Part shown: piece after piece, positions 1 to 8,684 of the stretch
How the letters are laid out: each line of letters starts with the position of its first letter
Position numbering within the stretch: position 1 is the first letter of the stretch
DNA from: Halorientalis persicus
GTDB lineage: Archaea > Halobacteriota > Halobacteria > Halobacteriales > Haloarculaceae
Length of the DNA stretch: 64,000 bases
Reading direction: 5' to 3'
Assembly: GCF_900110215.1 (NCBI RefSeq)
Contig: NZ_FOCX01000003.1
Coordinates: 62,001-126,000 of the forward strand
Translations under genes and position numbers: made by a program
Notes under the pieces: model-generated
What the model was told of the DNA's origin: nothing
The model's input: only the letters and a program-made list of their open reading frames with translations
Database searches by the model: none

Positions 1-1
1 C

Positions 2-502
2 CGCACCGAGACCCACACCGACTCCCACGTCGGTATCTACACCGAACTCGAAGATCCGCCCCACGGTTATCTGCTCTTTCTGGTCTCACGGACGGAGGCC
101 AAGCGGCTGGCAAACGCCATGCTCGGCCAGGGGGCCGAGGCCGAAGCCGACGGCAGCGGCTTCTCGGATATGCAGAAGTCGGCCATCCAGGAGGTCGGCA
201 ACATCATGACCTCGGCGTTCATCGACGGCTGGGCCAACGTGCTGGGGACGACCATCGCCCACTCGCCGCCCCACTTCGCCTACGGCGACAGCCAGACGAT
301 GCTCGACGAGATCACCGAGTGGCCCGACACCGACATCGTGTTCGTCATCGACTCGCAGATCACCGCCGCCGACGTGGACTTCTCGCTGACCTGTTACACC
401 TTCCCCGAACTCGAACCGCTCGTCGACCTCATCCACGACATCGACGTCGACTCCATCGCCGAGGCCGAGACCTCTCCCTCCGACTTCTCCGAACTCGTCT
501 AG
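2..502 (+). CDS. cheC: CheC-family chemotaxis protein (5'-truncated by window edge)
   Basis: The reading frame is open from the first bases, so the N-terminus lies outside the window and about 166 residues remain. The segment QKSAIQEVGNIMTSAFIDGW carries the Glu and Asn (E-x2-N) that form a phosphatase half-site in CheC/CheX/FliY proteins. The family dephosphorylates CheY-P and, in archaea, also partners CheD and the archaellum switch. I see only one clear E-x2-N site, but the first half of the protein may be missing. The gene implies a chemotaxis cluster to the left of the window. The family is confident; which of the several haloarchaeal CheC paralogues this is cannot be told. Confidence 0.85.
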   Translation, partial: RTETHTDSHVGIYTELEDPPHGYLLFLVSRTEAKRLANAMLGQGAEAEADGSGFSDMQKSAIQEVGNIMTSAFIDGWANVLGTTIAHSPPHFAYGDSQTMLDEITEWPDTDIVFVIDSQITAADVDFSLTCYTFPELEPLVDLIHDIDVDSIAEAETSPSDFSELV

Positions 503-1617
503 ACTGTGGTCGCCGGTGGTTCCCGCGTCGTCCCGTCGCTGAGCCGCGCGACCCGCGCGTGCAGCGGCGGGTGTGCCGCGAAGGGCCCGGCGTGGGGCCC
601 GGGCGTCGTCAGCAGAACCCGCTGGACCGCCAACTCCTCCAGCGCCGACGCCAGCGCCGGCCCGAGTCCCTGTCTGGCGGCGTAGGTGTCGGCCGCGTAC
701 TCCGTGTGCCGGACGACGGCGAACGCGCCGACCGCGCCCGCGGCGGCCAGTCCGACCCCCGCCAACAGCACCGCCGTCCCGCCGATCTCCAGCGCGACCA
801 GCAGCGGGACGACCGCCGCCAGGAACGCCCCGAACCGGAGCGGGACGTGGCCCCCCTCGTGGTGCCCGACCTCGTGGGCGACGACGCCCGCCAGTTCCCG
901 TTCGTCGAGGCTCGAAAACAGCGACTCGGCGACGAAGACGTACCGCTGGCCCGGCAGGACGCCCGCCGCCAGGGCCACCCCGAACCGCGTCCGGTCGTCG
1001 ACGACCCGGAGCTGACAGTCCCCGGGCACCTGCGCGACCTCGCGCTCGCTGTCGGTCGCCGGCCGGTCCCGGACGGTGACACTGATCGCGTAGGGCGCGA
1101 GAACCGTCCCGAGCCCGCCGACGACGACGGCAACCGCGAACCGACCGACCGTCGACTCGGCGGCTGTGACGACCGTCGTCGCCGCCGCGAGCGCCAGCAC
1201 CGTCGCGGCGTACCGGCTGGTGAACCACCCCGTCACGTCCCGGTAGGTCAGGTCGAGTCGACGGGACGCCCGGCGGTGCCGGAGCGTGCCGAGCCGCACC
1301 GCCAGCAATCCCAGCAGGACCGGGCCAAGCAGGAGCACGGCGGCGGCGAGGACACCGACGAGTCCGGCGGGCAGTCCCGGCGAGACTCGCTGGATCGCCG
1401 CCGCGGCCAGCGGCAGGGTCCCGACTCTCACCGCGAGCACGAGCGTGGCGAGGGTGGCGACGACGGAGCCGATTTCCCGGAGCGTGCGGAGCCGTTCGGC
1501 GGTCCGGGCGGGGCCGCCGGTGAGCCGGTGGACGTAGCCGGCCGCGGTCCGCACAGCCAGGAAGACGACCGCCGCCAGCCAGCAGTGGGCGACGACTGCG
1601 ATGGACGGGGAGGGCAT
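499..1617 (-). CDS. M48-family membrane metalloprotease (HtpX-like)
   Basis: A 372-residue integral membrane protein. The zinc-binding motif HEVGHHEGGH lies at about residues 248-257 (HExxH), and a downstream TEYAADTYAA segment matches the third-ligand ExxAD region of M48 peptidases. Several hydrophobic segments occupy the N-terminal half and two flank the catalytic motif. The open frame runs further upstream, but that part overlaps the ferredoxin promoter and gene and looks like random composition, so I start at the ATG giving MPSPSIAVVAHCW. The stop overlaps the cheC stop by four bases (convergent). The likely role is membrane protein quality control; the substrate is unknown. Confidence 0.85.
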   Translation of the reverse strand: MPSPSIAVVAHCWLAAVVFLAVRTAAGYVHRLTGGPARTAERLRTLREIGSVVATLATLVLAVRVGTLPLAAAAIQRVSPGLPAGLVGVLAAAVLLLGPVLLGLLAVRLGTLRHRRASRRLDLTYRDVTGWFTSRYAATVLALAAATTVVTAAESTVGRFAVAVVVGGLGTVLAPYAISVTVRDRPATDSEREVAQVPGDCQLRVVDDRTRFGVALAAGVLPGQRYVFVAESLFSSLDERELAGVVAHEVGHHEGGHVPLRFGAFLAAVVPLLVALEIGGTAVLLAGVGLAAAGAVGAFAVVRHTEYAADTYAARQGLGPALASALEELAVQRVLLTTPGPHAGPFAAHPPLHARVARLSDGTTREPPATTV

Positions 1618-1702
1618 CGGTGTGGACTGCGATCCTGTCAGTGAAAAAAGTGTGGCTGGACCCGTCGTCACACTGAAGCCAGCGTCGGCCGAACGCTCGG
1701 CC

Positions 1703-1948
1703 ATGCGAATCGAGTTCGACCGGGACACCTGTATCGGGATGTTCCAGTGTACCGCCGAGTGGGACGGGTTCGAGGAGGACAACGACGCCGGCAAGGCCAT
1801 TCTCGTCGACGGCGAGGAAGTCGACGAGGACCTGTTCGCCCGCGAGATCCCCGAGGACGCCGAACTGGACGCGAAGTTCGCCGCCCGGTCCTGTCCCGTC
1901 GACGCCATCACGGTCTACGACGACGACGGGGAGCAGATCATCCCCTGA
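1703..1948 (+). CDS. 3Fe-4S-type single-cluster ferredoxin
   Basis: An 81-residue acidic protein beginning MRIEFDRDTCIGMFQC. The cysteine pattern is C-x5-C near the N-terminus and C-P-V near the C-terminus (RSCPVDAI). That is the layout of monocluster [3Fe-4S] ferredoxins of the type that feed cytochromes P450 and other oxidoreductases; the middle cysteine of a standard CxxCxxC motif is replaced by Met. The frame is open further upstream, but the ATG at 1703 starts the conserved fold. It is divergent from the M48 protease gene. No partner redox enzyme is adjacent. Confidence 0.85.
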   Translation: MRIEFDRDTCIGMFQCTAEWDGFEEDNDAGKAILVDGEEVDEDLFAREIPEDAELDAKFAARSCPVDAITVYDDDGEQIIP

Positions 1949-2002
1949 ACTACCGTTCCGCGGTCGAAAACCACAGGGGGCTCCGGTCCGTGGTGGCCGT
2001 AG

Positions 2003-3466
2003 ATGGGTGTCCGCGACGCCGTCCGTGCCGCGTTGTTGCGGTTCCCCGCGCTCCTGGCTCGGCTCGGACTGGTCGACCGCGAGAAGGGGACCGAGGCGTT
2101 CGACCTGGCCGTGCCGGTGATGGTCACCGGCGGGCTCCGGGTCCTGTTGCGAGTCGCGGACTTCCTGATGGTCGGGATCGCCGTCGGGGACACGGCCATC
2201 GCCGCCCTCGAACTGGGGTTTCAGTACTACTTTCTGGGATTCGGGCTGTCGCTGGCGCTGTCCTCGGGGACGATCAGCGTCGTCTCCCGGTTGCAGGGCA
2301 ACGGCGAGTCCGGCCGGGCCGATCTGGCGGTCAAGCAGTCGCTGTGGCTCTCGCTGGCGATCTCGATCCCGCTCACGGTTCTAACGTGGGTGTACGCCGG
2401 CCCGATGCTGGACGTCCTGACCGACGACCCCCGGACGATCGAACTCGGGGCGGTCTACCTCCAGATCGTGATGCTGTCGCTCGCCTTCCGGTTCTGGAGC
2501 ATGATCGCCGCACGGGCGCTGGCCGGCAGTGCCGACACGCGGACGCCGATGTACGTCCGGTTGCTGACCCTGCCGACGAACGTCGTCCTCAACGCCGTCC
2601 TCGTCTTCGGGTGGGGCCCGTTCCCGGAACTCGGCGTGGCGGGCGCGGCCTGGGGGACGGCCGCCGCCAACGCGCTCGCCGCGACGGTCTTTCTCGTCTT
2701 GCTGGCCTCGGGGCGGTACGTCGTCCGGCTCCCCCTCCGTGGTCCACAGATCGACCTCTCGCTGTGTCGGGAGATCGTCCGCGTCGGCCTGCCGCTGGCC
2801 GGGATGCGACTCCTCCAGACGTTCGGCCGGTTCCCCTTTCTGTTCGTGTTGGGTGTGCTTGGAACGCCCGTCGTGGCCGCGTACGCCATCGGGCGGCGGG
2901 TGATGTTGCTGGCGCTGATGCCGGCCTGGGGGTACGCGACGGCCGCCAGTACGCTCGTCGGCCAGGCCGTCGGCGCGGGCGAGGACGCCGACGCCACGGC
3001 CTACGGCTGGCAGACCATGCGGATCGCGCTGGTGACGCAACTGCTCTTCGGCGCGGTGCTGGTGGCCTTCGCTCGCCCGATCGCGCTGGCCTTCGGCACC
3101 GAGTACCCGGATCTGGCGGTGCAGTTCATCCGCGTGTTCGGCGTGATCGTCGCCGGGTTCTCGATCTCGCGGACGATGCGGGGGAGTCTCCGGGGCGCGG
3201 GCGACACGCGCTGGCCGCTCTACGGGACGTTCGCGGGCTCGTACCTCGTCCGGTTGCCCGTCGCGGCGCTGGCGCTGCCCGCGGGCTACGCGGTCACGGT
3301 CGCCGGGTTCTCGGTCGCGCCGGGGCTGGGCTGGGGCCTGCCCGCGATCTTCGTCGCGCTGATCGCCGACTTCTACGTGAAGGCGGCGGTCAACACCGCG
3401 CGCTTCTGGACGGGGAAGTGGCAGGGGGTCGCCCGGCGCGCCGGAGTTGGAACGACGGACGACTAG
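2003..3466 (+). CDS. MATE-family multidrug/sodium antiporter
   Basis: A 487-residue polytopic protein with about 12 hydrophobic segments in two homologous halves, as in MATE (NorM/DinF-type) exporters. An example segment is FDLAVPVMVTGGLRVLLRVA near residue 35, and the SRTMRGSLRGAGDTRWPLY region corresponds to the conserved second-half MATE motif. It is expected to export cationic or organic compounds in exchange for Na+ or H+. The ATG follows the ferredoxin stop by 54 bases. The substrate cannot be predicted. Confidence 0.9.
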   Translation: MGVRDAVRAALLRFPALLARLGLVDREKGTEAFDLAVPVMVTGGLRVLLRVADFLMVGIAVGDTAIAALELGFQYYFLGFGLSLALSSGTISVVSRLQGNGESGRADLAVKQSLWLSLAISIPLTVLTWVYAGPMLDVLTDDPRTIELGAVYLQIVMLSLAFRFWSMIAARALAGSADTRTPMYVRLLTLPTNVVLNAVLVFGWGPFPELGVAGAAWGTAAANALAATVFLVLLASGRYVVRLPLRGPQIDLSLCREIVRVGLPLAGMRLLQTFGRFPFLFVLGVLGTPVVAAYAIGRRVMLLALMPAWGYATAASTLVGQAVGAGEDADATAYGWQTMRIALVTQLLFGAVLVAFARPIALAFGTEYPDLAVQFIRVFGVIVAGFSISRTMRGSLRGAGDTRWPLYGTFAGSYLVRLPVAALALPAGYAVTVAGFSVAPGLGWGLPAIFVALIADFYVKAAVNTARFWTGKWQGVARRAGVGTTDD

Positions 3467-3506
3467 ATACGTCGGATTTAAACCGTTGCTGGCGGTACTC
3501 GCGGGT

Positions 3507-3596
3507 ATGAGTCAGGCAACCAAGATCGTCCTGCTGACGCTCGGCCTCACGGCCGTGCTCGCCGTCGCACAGATCCTCGGCGCCGCACTGGCGTAG
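3507..3596 (+). CDS. 29-residue single-span hydrophobic peptide
   Basis: A small frame begins ATG AGT CAG and encodes MSQATKIVLLTLG followed by a hydrophobic stretch ending in GAALA, then TAG. It consists of a short polar N-terminus and one transmembrane helix. The stop codon is followed immediately by the ATG of the next gene with no gap, which is the main argument that it is translated and coupled. Upstream, TACGTCGGATTTAAACC gives a TATA-like box about 30 bases before the ATG. The function is unknown. Confidence 0.55.
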   Translation: MSQATKIVLLTLGLTAVLAVAQILGAALA

Positions 3597-4391
3597 ATGT
3601 TCGAGACACGTGCGCTCTCCGGAGCCCTCGCGGCGGTCCGCGAGGCCCACGCCCCGGACGCGCTCGTATTGGATACCGAACGGGACTTCGAGACGCTCGA
3701 CCCGGCCGTCGCCGAGGAACTCGGCCTGCTGGTCGACGGTCTCGATCCCGTCTCTTTCCCCGACGAGTGGCTCCCGACCGACGTGCCCGAGCAACTCGCC
3801 CAGTACGCCGGCAGTGACTTCACCGTCGGCCTGCCCGGCGACGGCGGCGTCACCTGGACCCGCCAGACCGAACCCCCGACAGTCTTCGTCAAACCGCGCC
3901 TGCGTACCTCGCCCGACCCCTTCGTGGACTTCCTGCTCGCGGAAGCGCTGGTCGAGGTCGGGCTCGATCTGCCCGAATCGTTTCTTCCGTTCTTCGGGGA
4001 GCGCTACAGCGAACTCGCGGCCGCGGTGCCGCTCGATCCCGCGGGTGTCTACCAGCTGGCCGCCGCCCTCTACACCGCCTACTGCGGCCTGCACACCCGC
4101 GCGGTTTTCGCCGACTGGGCGGGAACCCATCCCGACCTGTTCGACGCGTGGGTCGACGCCGGCGAGCGCCTCGAACCGCGACTGGGTGACCTCTCGACGG
4201 AGGTCGCGCGGGGTCAGACCGAGTTCCCGGCCGCCGCGGAACTGGCCTGTAGCGCGATCAAACACGCCGCGGACGACCGGATCGAGATTCCGACACCCTT
4301 CGCCGCGCTGGAGTCCAGCGCCTACGCACAGGCCGGCCCCGAGTACGCCGTCGAGTGGGCGCGGAAAACGTTCGAGAAGTTGGAAGACTGA
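3597..4391 (+). CDS. Haloarchaeal protein of unknown function, 264 residues
   Basis: An acidic soluble protein starting MFETRALSGALAAVREAHAP. No catalytic motif or transmembrane segment is evident. The middle section (EPPTVFVKPRL, then FVDFLLAEALVEVGLDLPES) is well ordered, and codon use matches its neighbours, so the gene is real. It directly abuts the 29-residue membrane peptide gene, which suggests co-translation, and a T-rich tract follows its stop. I do not recognise the family. Confidence 0.8.
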   Translation: MFETRALSGALAAVREAHAPDALVLDTERDFETLDPAVAEELGLLVDGLDPVSFPDEWLPTDVPEQLAQYAGSDFTVGLPGDGGVTWTRQTEPPTVFVKPRLRTSPDPFVDFLLAEALVEVGLDLPESFLPFFGERYSELAAAVPLDPAGVYQLAAALYTAYCGLHTRAVFADWAGTHPDLFDAWVDAGERLEPRLGDLSTEVARGQTEFPAAAELACSAIKHAADDRIEIPTPFAALESSAYAQAGPEYAVEWARKTFEKLED

Positions 4392-4420
4392 TTTTTGGGG
4401 GTGGCACGGACAGTGGCGGT

Positions 4421-4618
4421 ATGGTCGCTGCTGTCCCTGCCCTCACGGGTCCACTCGAGCCCACACTAAGCCTGACGTTCACCCTCGCACTGGTGGTTCT
4501 GCTAGCTCTCGCTATCCTGGTCGCACTCCTATTCGACATTCGAAACAACACGCGCCGGACCGCCGAGGCGGTCGAACGGCTGGCCGACCAGCGCGAGACC
4601 GACGAGTCCGACCCCTGA
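4421..4618 (+). CDS. Small single-span membrane protein
   Basis: A 65-residue protein, MVAAVPALTGPLEP, then one hydrophobic helix (about residues 20-42), then a charged tail with RNNTRRTAEAVERLADQRE. The predicted topology is N-outside with a short cytoplasmic coiled tail. It lies 29 bases downstream of the unknown 264-residue gene and is convergent with the next gene, with a one-base gap between stops. The longer upstream frame overlaps the previous gene, so the ATG at 4421 is preferred. The function is unknown. Confidence 0.6.
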   Translation: MVAAVPALTGPLEPTLSLTFTLALVVLLALAILVALLFDIRNNTRRTAEAVERLADQRETDESDP

Positions 4619-4619
4619 C

Positions 4620-5198
4620 CTAGAACTCGCTGGTCACGGTGCCGTCCGCCGAGAGTTCGACGACGCCGTCGAACAGGTCGCGATAGCCGTCGACGATGGC
4701 CTCGTCGTGGACCTCCGGTGAGAGATGGAAGAGGCCGACAGCGTCGTGCTCGGCGAGCAGGTCGAGTAAGTCCGCGACGGCCTCGCGGGTGCGGTCGTCG
4801 TCCGCGTAGTAGGCCATCTCGGTGATGGAGTCGACGGTGATGCGGAGTTTGCCGTCGTGGGACTCGATCCACTCGCGGGCGTCCTCGAGGATGCCGTCGA
4901 GGTCGTCCGGCGAGGAGACGTAGTGAACGTTCTCGGAGCGCCGGCGGGTGTACCCGCGTTCGATGGAGAGGGTGTCGAGGATGGTGGCGCGGGTCTCGTC
5001 GACCTCGTAGTACTCCAACTTCTGCTCGACCTCGCGGGCGGTGGTGCGGGTCGAGATGATGAGCATGTGGTCGGTGTCGGTCGCGAGAAAGTCGGTGTCG
5101 ATTCGGTCGGTTTCGCCGGTACTCGGGTGCAAGAGGAGTACGCCCGTCCCCCCGGAGATGGTGTCCGGCGTGTTCTCGACGGCGAGTTCGTAGTCCAT
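4620..5198 (-). CDS. RecA-fold (HTR-like/KaiC-like) protein with degenerate P-loop
   Basis: A 192-residue protein with the alternating strand-helix pattern of the RecA/KaiC core. A strand (GVLLLHP) is followed by STGETDR where a Walker A motif should be, then a hydrophobic strand plus Asp (LRITVDSITEM) resembling Walker B, and a last strand GLFHLSPEVHD. Haloarchaea encode many such short RecA-like proteins related to bacterioopsin/HTR-type regulators. The absent GxxxxGK[T/S] suggests it does not hydrolyse ATP normally. A relative with a nearly complete P-loop is encoded at 35133-35771. The biological role is unknown. Confidence 0.6.
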   Translation of the reverse strand: MDYELAVENTPDTISGGTGVLLLHPSTGETDRIDTDFLATDTDHMLIISTRTTAREVEQKLEYYEVDETRATILDTLSIERGYTRRRSENVHYVSSPDDLDGILEDAREWIESHDGKLRITVDSITEMAYYADDDRTREAVADLLDLLAEHDAVGLFHLSPEVHDEAIVDGYRDLFDGVVELSADGTVTSEF

Positions 5199-5246
5199 GC
5201 GGGCAACACGGAGAGGGCCGGCGTTAAATTTGCGGGTCGGGGAGCG

Positions 5247-5684
5247 TCAAAAGACGCTGTCGGCGGTGGCCGCGCCGACGACGCTGAAGATCGCGCCGAC
5301 GGCGACGGCCCTGATCGTCGTCAGCACGACTGCGGTCCGTGTCGGGCCGGCAAGAATCCCGCCCTCGACGAGAAACGTCTGCGGTGCGGTCAGGGCCACG
5401 GCCAGCACCGCGACCGAACCGTAGGCCACGCCCATCAGCGAGACGAACCGGACGGGAATTCCGGCGACTTCGGCCTCGTGGTCGGGATCGCGGTCGTCGT
5501 CGGCCTTGTACAGCGCGCCGTAGCCGATGCCGAAGACGATGGCGACGACGGCGAGCGTGTGCCACCACGTCATCGCCGCGGCCAGCACCCACACCTCTTC
5601 GGTCACGACGAATGGCCCCGCCAGCAGGAATCCCCCCACCAGCTGCTGGGCGGTGTCCGCGACCTGATAGCGACGGCGTCCCAT
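5247..5684 (-). CDS. Small integral membrane protein (DUF2391-like)
   Basis: A 145-residue protein beginning MGRRRYQVADTAQQLVGG, with four hydrophobic segments separated by an acidic loop (KADDDRDPDHEAEV) in the middle. This resembles the haloarchaeal DUF2391 integral membrane family; that name is from memory of the motif rather than a search. The frame continues upstream into the methyltransferase region on the opposite strand; the ATG at 5684 is preferred because the conserved-looking sequence starts there. The function is unknown. Confidence 0.6.
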   Translation of the reverse strand: MGRRRYQVADTAQQLVGGFLLAGPFVVTEEVWVLAAAMTWWHTLAVVAIVFGIGYGALYKADDDRDPDHEAEVAGIPVRFVSLMGVAYGSVAVLAVALTAPQTFLVEGGILAGPTRTAVVLTTIRAVAVGAIFSVVGAATADSVF

Positions 5685-5769
5685 ATTCCCGAGGGGACAC
5701 CGAGCCCGAAAAGCGTCTCGACTCGTCGGGACCGAATCCGTTATGCCCGCGCCGCCGCTTCGCCCGGCA

Positions 5770-6450
5770 ATGAGCGTCCGCGAGGAGTTCGACCAGTGGG
5801 CCGCCGAGGGCCGCGACAGGGGCATGGAGGAGCGCCACTGGCACACCGCAAAACACGCGCTGGCCCGGATGCCCGTAGCTGACGGCGACACGATCCTCGA
5901 TCTGGGCTGTGGGAGCGGCTACGCCGGCCGCGCGCTCCGGGAGACCGCCGACGCCGGACGCGTGTACGGCCTCGACGCTTCGCCGGAGATGGCGCGCAAC
6001 GCCCGTTCTTACACCGACGACCCCCGGGTGACCTACCTCGTCGGCGACTTCGAACACCTCCCGTTCGCCGACGATTCCATCGACCACTGTTTCTCCATGG
6101 AGGCGTTCTACTACGCGAGCGACCCCCACGCCGCACTCTCGGAACTGGCCCGCGTCCTCCGGCCCGGTGGCACGTTCTACTGCGCCGTGAACTTCTACGA
6201 GGAGAACGTTCACTCTCATCACTGGCCCGAGATGGTCGGCGTCGAGATGACCCGCTGGTCCGAACGCGAGTACCGGCGAGCGTTTCGTGATGCGGGCCTG
6301 TACGTCGCCGGCCAGGACCGTATTCCGGACCGGGAGATCACGATCCCATCGGCCGACGAATTTCCAACCGAAGACTGGGAGTCACGCGATGCCATGGTCG
6401 AGCGCTACCGCACCTACGGCACGCTCCTGACGGTCGGGGTCGCTCCCTAA
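5770..6450 (+). CDS. Class I SAM-dependent methyltransferase
   Basis: A 226-residue protein with the Rossmann methyltransferase signature: motif I ILDLGCGSGYAGRAL (about residues 40-55), an acidic motif II region (VYGLDASPEMARNAR), motif post-I YLVGDFEHLPFADDSIDHCF and motif III LARVLRPGGTFYCAVNFYEE. This is the Methyltransf_11 (UbiE/COQ5-like) layout. The substrate is not evident from context. The start is set at ATG 5770 (MSVREEFDQWAAEG); an earlier in-frame ATG adds nine unlikely residues. It is divergent from the DUF2391-like gene. Confidence 0.9.
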   Translation: MSVREEFDQWAAEGRDRGMEERHWHTAKHALARMPVADGDTILDLGCGSGYAGRALRETADAGRVYGLDASPEMARNARSYTDDPRVTYLVGDFEHLPFADDSIDHCFSMEAFYYASDPHAALSELARVLRPGGTFYCAVNFYEENVHSHHWPEMVGVEMTRWSEREYRRAFRDAGLYVAGQDRIPDREITIPSADEFPTEDWESRDAMVERYRTYGTLLTVGVAP

Positions 6451-6586
6451 CCCACCCTCCAAACCCCCTCATTTCATCTGCAAGTGCCGACTATTGTTGT
6501 GTGATACCGTCTGCCGTATTCTGGTTCCGGCCGGTTGACGTGTTCGGTCACGAAACGTTTAGTCGGGGCGACCGGAAGTGAGTGCC

Positions 6587-7597
6587 ATGGCGGTAGATCG
6601 GCGTCGGCGTCGCGTCTTGCTGGGGGCGTTCGTCGTCCTGGCGATCCTGGCGACGCTCGTCCTCTCGAAGGTCCTCGCGACGGTGTTTTTCGCGGTGACG
6701 GTGGCGTACGTCCTCTATCCCGTCCGCCAGTGGGTCCGTCACCGTGGGTGGGGGCGGCGGGTGTCGGCGGGCGTGGCGACGCTGGTGGGTTTTTTGGCGG
6801 TCGTGATTGCGGCGTTGCCGGTCATCGGTGCGCTGTACGCTCGTCGGCTCGAGTTCATCGCGTTCGTCAGCGAACTCCCTCCGGAGATTCCCGTCTCCGC
6901 GTTTGGCTTCGAGCTCGCCGTGGACGTGAGCGTGGTGCGCACGCGTGCCCAGTCGGTGCTGACGGAGGTGGCAGTCGATCTGGCCGCGGCCGCGCCCGTC
7001 CTCGCGCTGAAGGCGACGCTGTTCGTCCTGCTCGTGTACGCTCTGCTGTGGCGACCTCACGAGATCAGAGCGACGACTTTCGAACTCGTCCCCTCGGTCT
7101 ACCACGACATCGTGGAGGGCTTTCACCGCCGGATCCGGGACACGCTGTACGCGATCTACGTCCTGCAGGCGGCGACGGCCTTTGGCACCTTCCTGATCGC
7201 CTACGGTGTCTTCGCGGTGCTTGGATACGAGTCGACGCTCGTCCTCTCCGTACTGGCCGGGATCCTCCAGTTTATCCCGATCATCGGCCCGAGTGTCCTG
7301 GTGATCGTGCTGGGGATCTACCAGGTGACGCTTGGCAACCCCAGCGGGGCGGTGCTGGTCGTCGCGTTCGGACTGGTGCTCGTCGGATTCCTCCCGGATG
7401 CGCTCATCCGTCCGCAGCTGGCGTCTTACACCGCCGGGATGCCCGGGAGCCTCTATTTCGTCGGGTTCGTCGGCGGCGTCCTCACCATCGGGATCGTCGG
7501 CTTCATCGCCGGGCCCCTGGCCGTCGCCGTCCTGCTGGAAGCCGGCCAGCAACTCTCGACGGAGATGGGCGTCGGACCCGCCAGACCGGACGATTAG
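6587..7597 (+). CDS. AI-2E family (PerM-type) transporter
   Basis: A 336-residue polytopic protein. Features typical of the AI-2E exporter/PerM family are a basic N-terminus, two early helices, a hydrophilic periplasm-side domain (about 80-135), and a C-terminal block of helices containing LAGILQFIPIIGPSVLVI. Some haloarchaeal and bacterial members are Na+(Li+)/H+ antiporters, so a quorum-signal substrate should not be assumed. ATG 6587 is preferred over an upstream GTG nine bases earlier. It converges on the rhodanese gene with a four-base overlap of stop codons. Confidence 0.85.
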   Translation: MAVDRRRRRVLLGAFVVLAILATLVLSKVLATVFFAVTVAYVLYPVRQWVRHRGWGRRVSAGVATLVGFLAVVIAALPVIGALYARRLEFIAFVSELPPEIPVSAFGFELAVDVSVVRTRAQSVLTEVAVDLAAAAPVLALKATLFVLLVYALLWRPHEIRATTFELVPSVYHDIVEGFHRRIRDTLYAIYVLQAATAFGTFLIAYGVFAVLGYESTLVLSVLAGILQFIPIIGPSVLVIVLGIYQVTLGNPSGAVLVVAFGLVLVGFLPDALIRPQLASYTAGMPGSLYFVGFVGGVLTIGIVGFIAGPLAVAVLLEAGQQLSTEMGVGPARPDD

Positions 7598-8418
7598 CTA
7601 CCGGTTTCGAGTGGCCGCCCCTCTCTCTCCCACTCGGTGAGGCTCCCCTCGTAGAACTGCAGGCTCGGGTAGCCGAGGTGCCGGAGGACGGTGTAGGTGT
7701 GGCTGATTCGCCGGGCGGTGTTGCAGTAGAGGACGATCCGCTTCTCGGGCGTGACGCCGCGCGATTCGAGGATCGTCTCCATCTCGTCGCGCGGTTTCAG
7801 CCCCCGGGTCTCGTCGTCGACGAGTTCCCGCCAGTCGAGCCGGACCGCGCCGGGGATGTGGCCCTCTTCGTACTCCCAGTCCTCGCGGGTGTCGACGACG
7901 ACGGCGTCGGGGTCGTCGGCGGCGGCGGCCACCGCGTCGGCGTCGACCAGCGGCGTCTCGATCTCGGTGGGGTCTGCCACCTCGTAGGTCGTCGGTTCCA
8001 CGTCGGTCGCGTCGCTCGTGGTCTCGCGCTCGCGCTGCCAGGCCGAGAAGTCCCCGTCGAGCAGGTGGAGCTTCGCGGGGTCGTGGCCGTACAGTTCGGC
8101 GGTCACGAGCAGGCGCGCGGCGAAGACGCCGTGGTGGTCGTCGTAGGCGACGATGCGGTCGTCCCGGCTGATCCCGGCCGCGCCCATCAGATCGGCGAAG
8201 GCCTCGCCGCCGGGGAGCATCCCGGTCTCGCCGTCGTCGCTGTCCCCGCCCTCGTCCGCCGCGGTGTGTTCGCCCGCCCGGAACGAGTCGAACGGAATGT
8301 TCACCGCGTTCGGGACGTGGCCGATGCCGTCGAACTCCCAGGCGTCGCGCACGTCGACCAGCGCGACCTCGTCGCGTCGGTCGGCCACCCACGCCGCTGG
8401 AACCACTACCTCGCTCAT
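7594..8418 (-). CDS. Two-domain rhodanese sulfurtransferase
   Basis: A 274-residue protein with two rhodanese domains. The N-terminal one starts VALVDVRDAWEFDGIGHVP and lacks a catalytic cysteine loop, as usual for tandem rhodaneses. The C-terminal one has VVVDTREDWEYEEGHIPGAVR and the active loop YCNTARRI, where the cysteine carries the persulfide. The family transfers sulfane sulfur from thiosulfate or mercaptopyruvate to thiols or cyanide. ATG 8418 (MSEVVVPAAWVADR) gives a normal N-terminus. A second tandem rhodanese is encoded divergently at 8685. Confidence 0.88.
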   Translation of the reverse strand: MSEVVVPAAWVADRRDEVALVDVRDAWEFDGIGHVPNAVNIPFDSFRAGEHTAADEGGDSDDGETGMLPGGEAFADLMGAAGISRDDRIVAYDDHHGVFAARLLVTAELYGHDPAKLHLLDGDFSAWQRERETTSDATDVEPTTYEVADPTEIETPLVDADAVAAAADDPDAVVVDTREDWEYEEGHIPGAVRLDWRELVDDETRGLKPRDEMETILESRGVTPEKRIVLYCNTARRISHTYTVLRHLGYPSLQFYEGSLTEWEREGRPLETGS

Positions 8419-8684
8419 ACCACCAGATACGCGAGCGGCCGTTTCAAGGCTTCTCTCTCGCTCTCTCTCAGATAGCGGCAACGCTGGCCGCAACTCGCAC
8501 GCACCGACCGGTCGCCGACGCGGACGGTGGACTGTTGGCCGCGTCGCGCGTCCTGTGGCGTGTGGACAGTTCGCACTGTCTGTGGGGGGTCGAAGGGGAA
8601 AATACTGCCGGCAGGGGGGAGGAGGGGCCGAAAGTGCCGTGAGGTGCAGGACTATATGGGTCGTGGTCGTACAGGTGGACGCAC
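8419..8684. other. Divergent intergenic region between two rhodanese genes
   Basis: This 266-base stretch separates the divergent sulfurtransferase genes. It begins with a CT-repeat-like tract (ctctctctcgctctctctc) just upstream of the left gene. A TATA-like tract (gactatatgggtc) lies about 30 bases before the right gene. No convincing coding frame is present; the small antisense frame at 8468-8686 has random composition. Confidence 0.5.

Noticed and set aside
319-1644. 441-codon plus-strand frame rich in Arg, Pro and Gly
   Set aside because: It lies opposite the M48 protease, whose catalytic motif is unambiguous; the composition is that of an antisense frame.
5682-5891. Upstream extension of the DUF2391-like gene
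   Set aside because: It would overlap the methyltransferase start region antisense and add 69 residues of unlikely composition.
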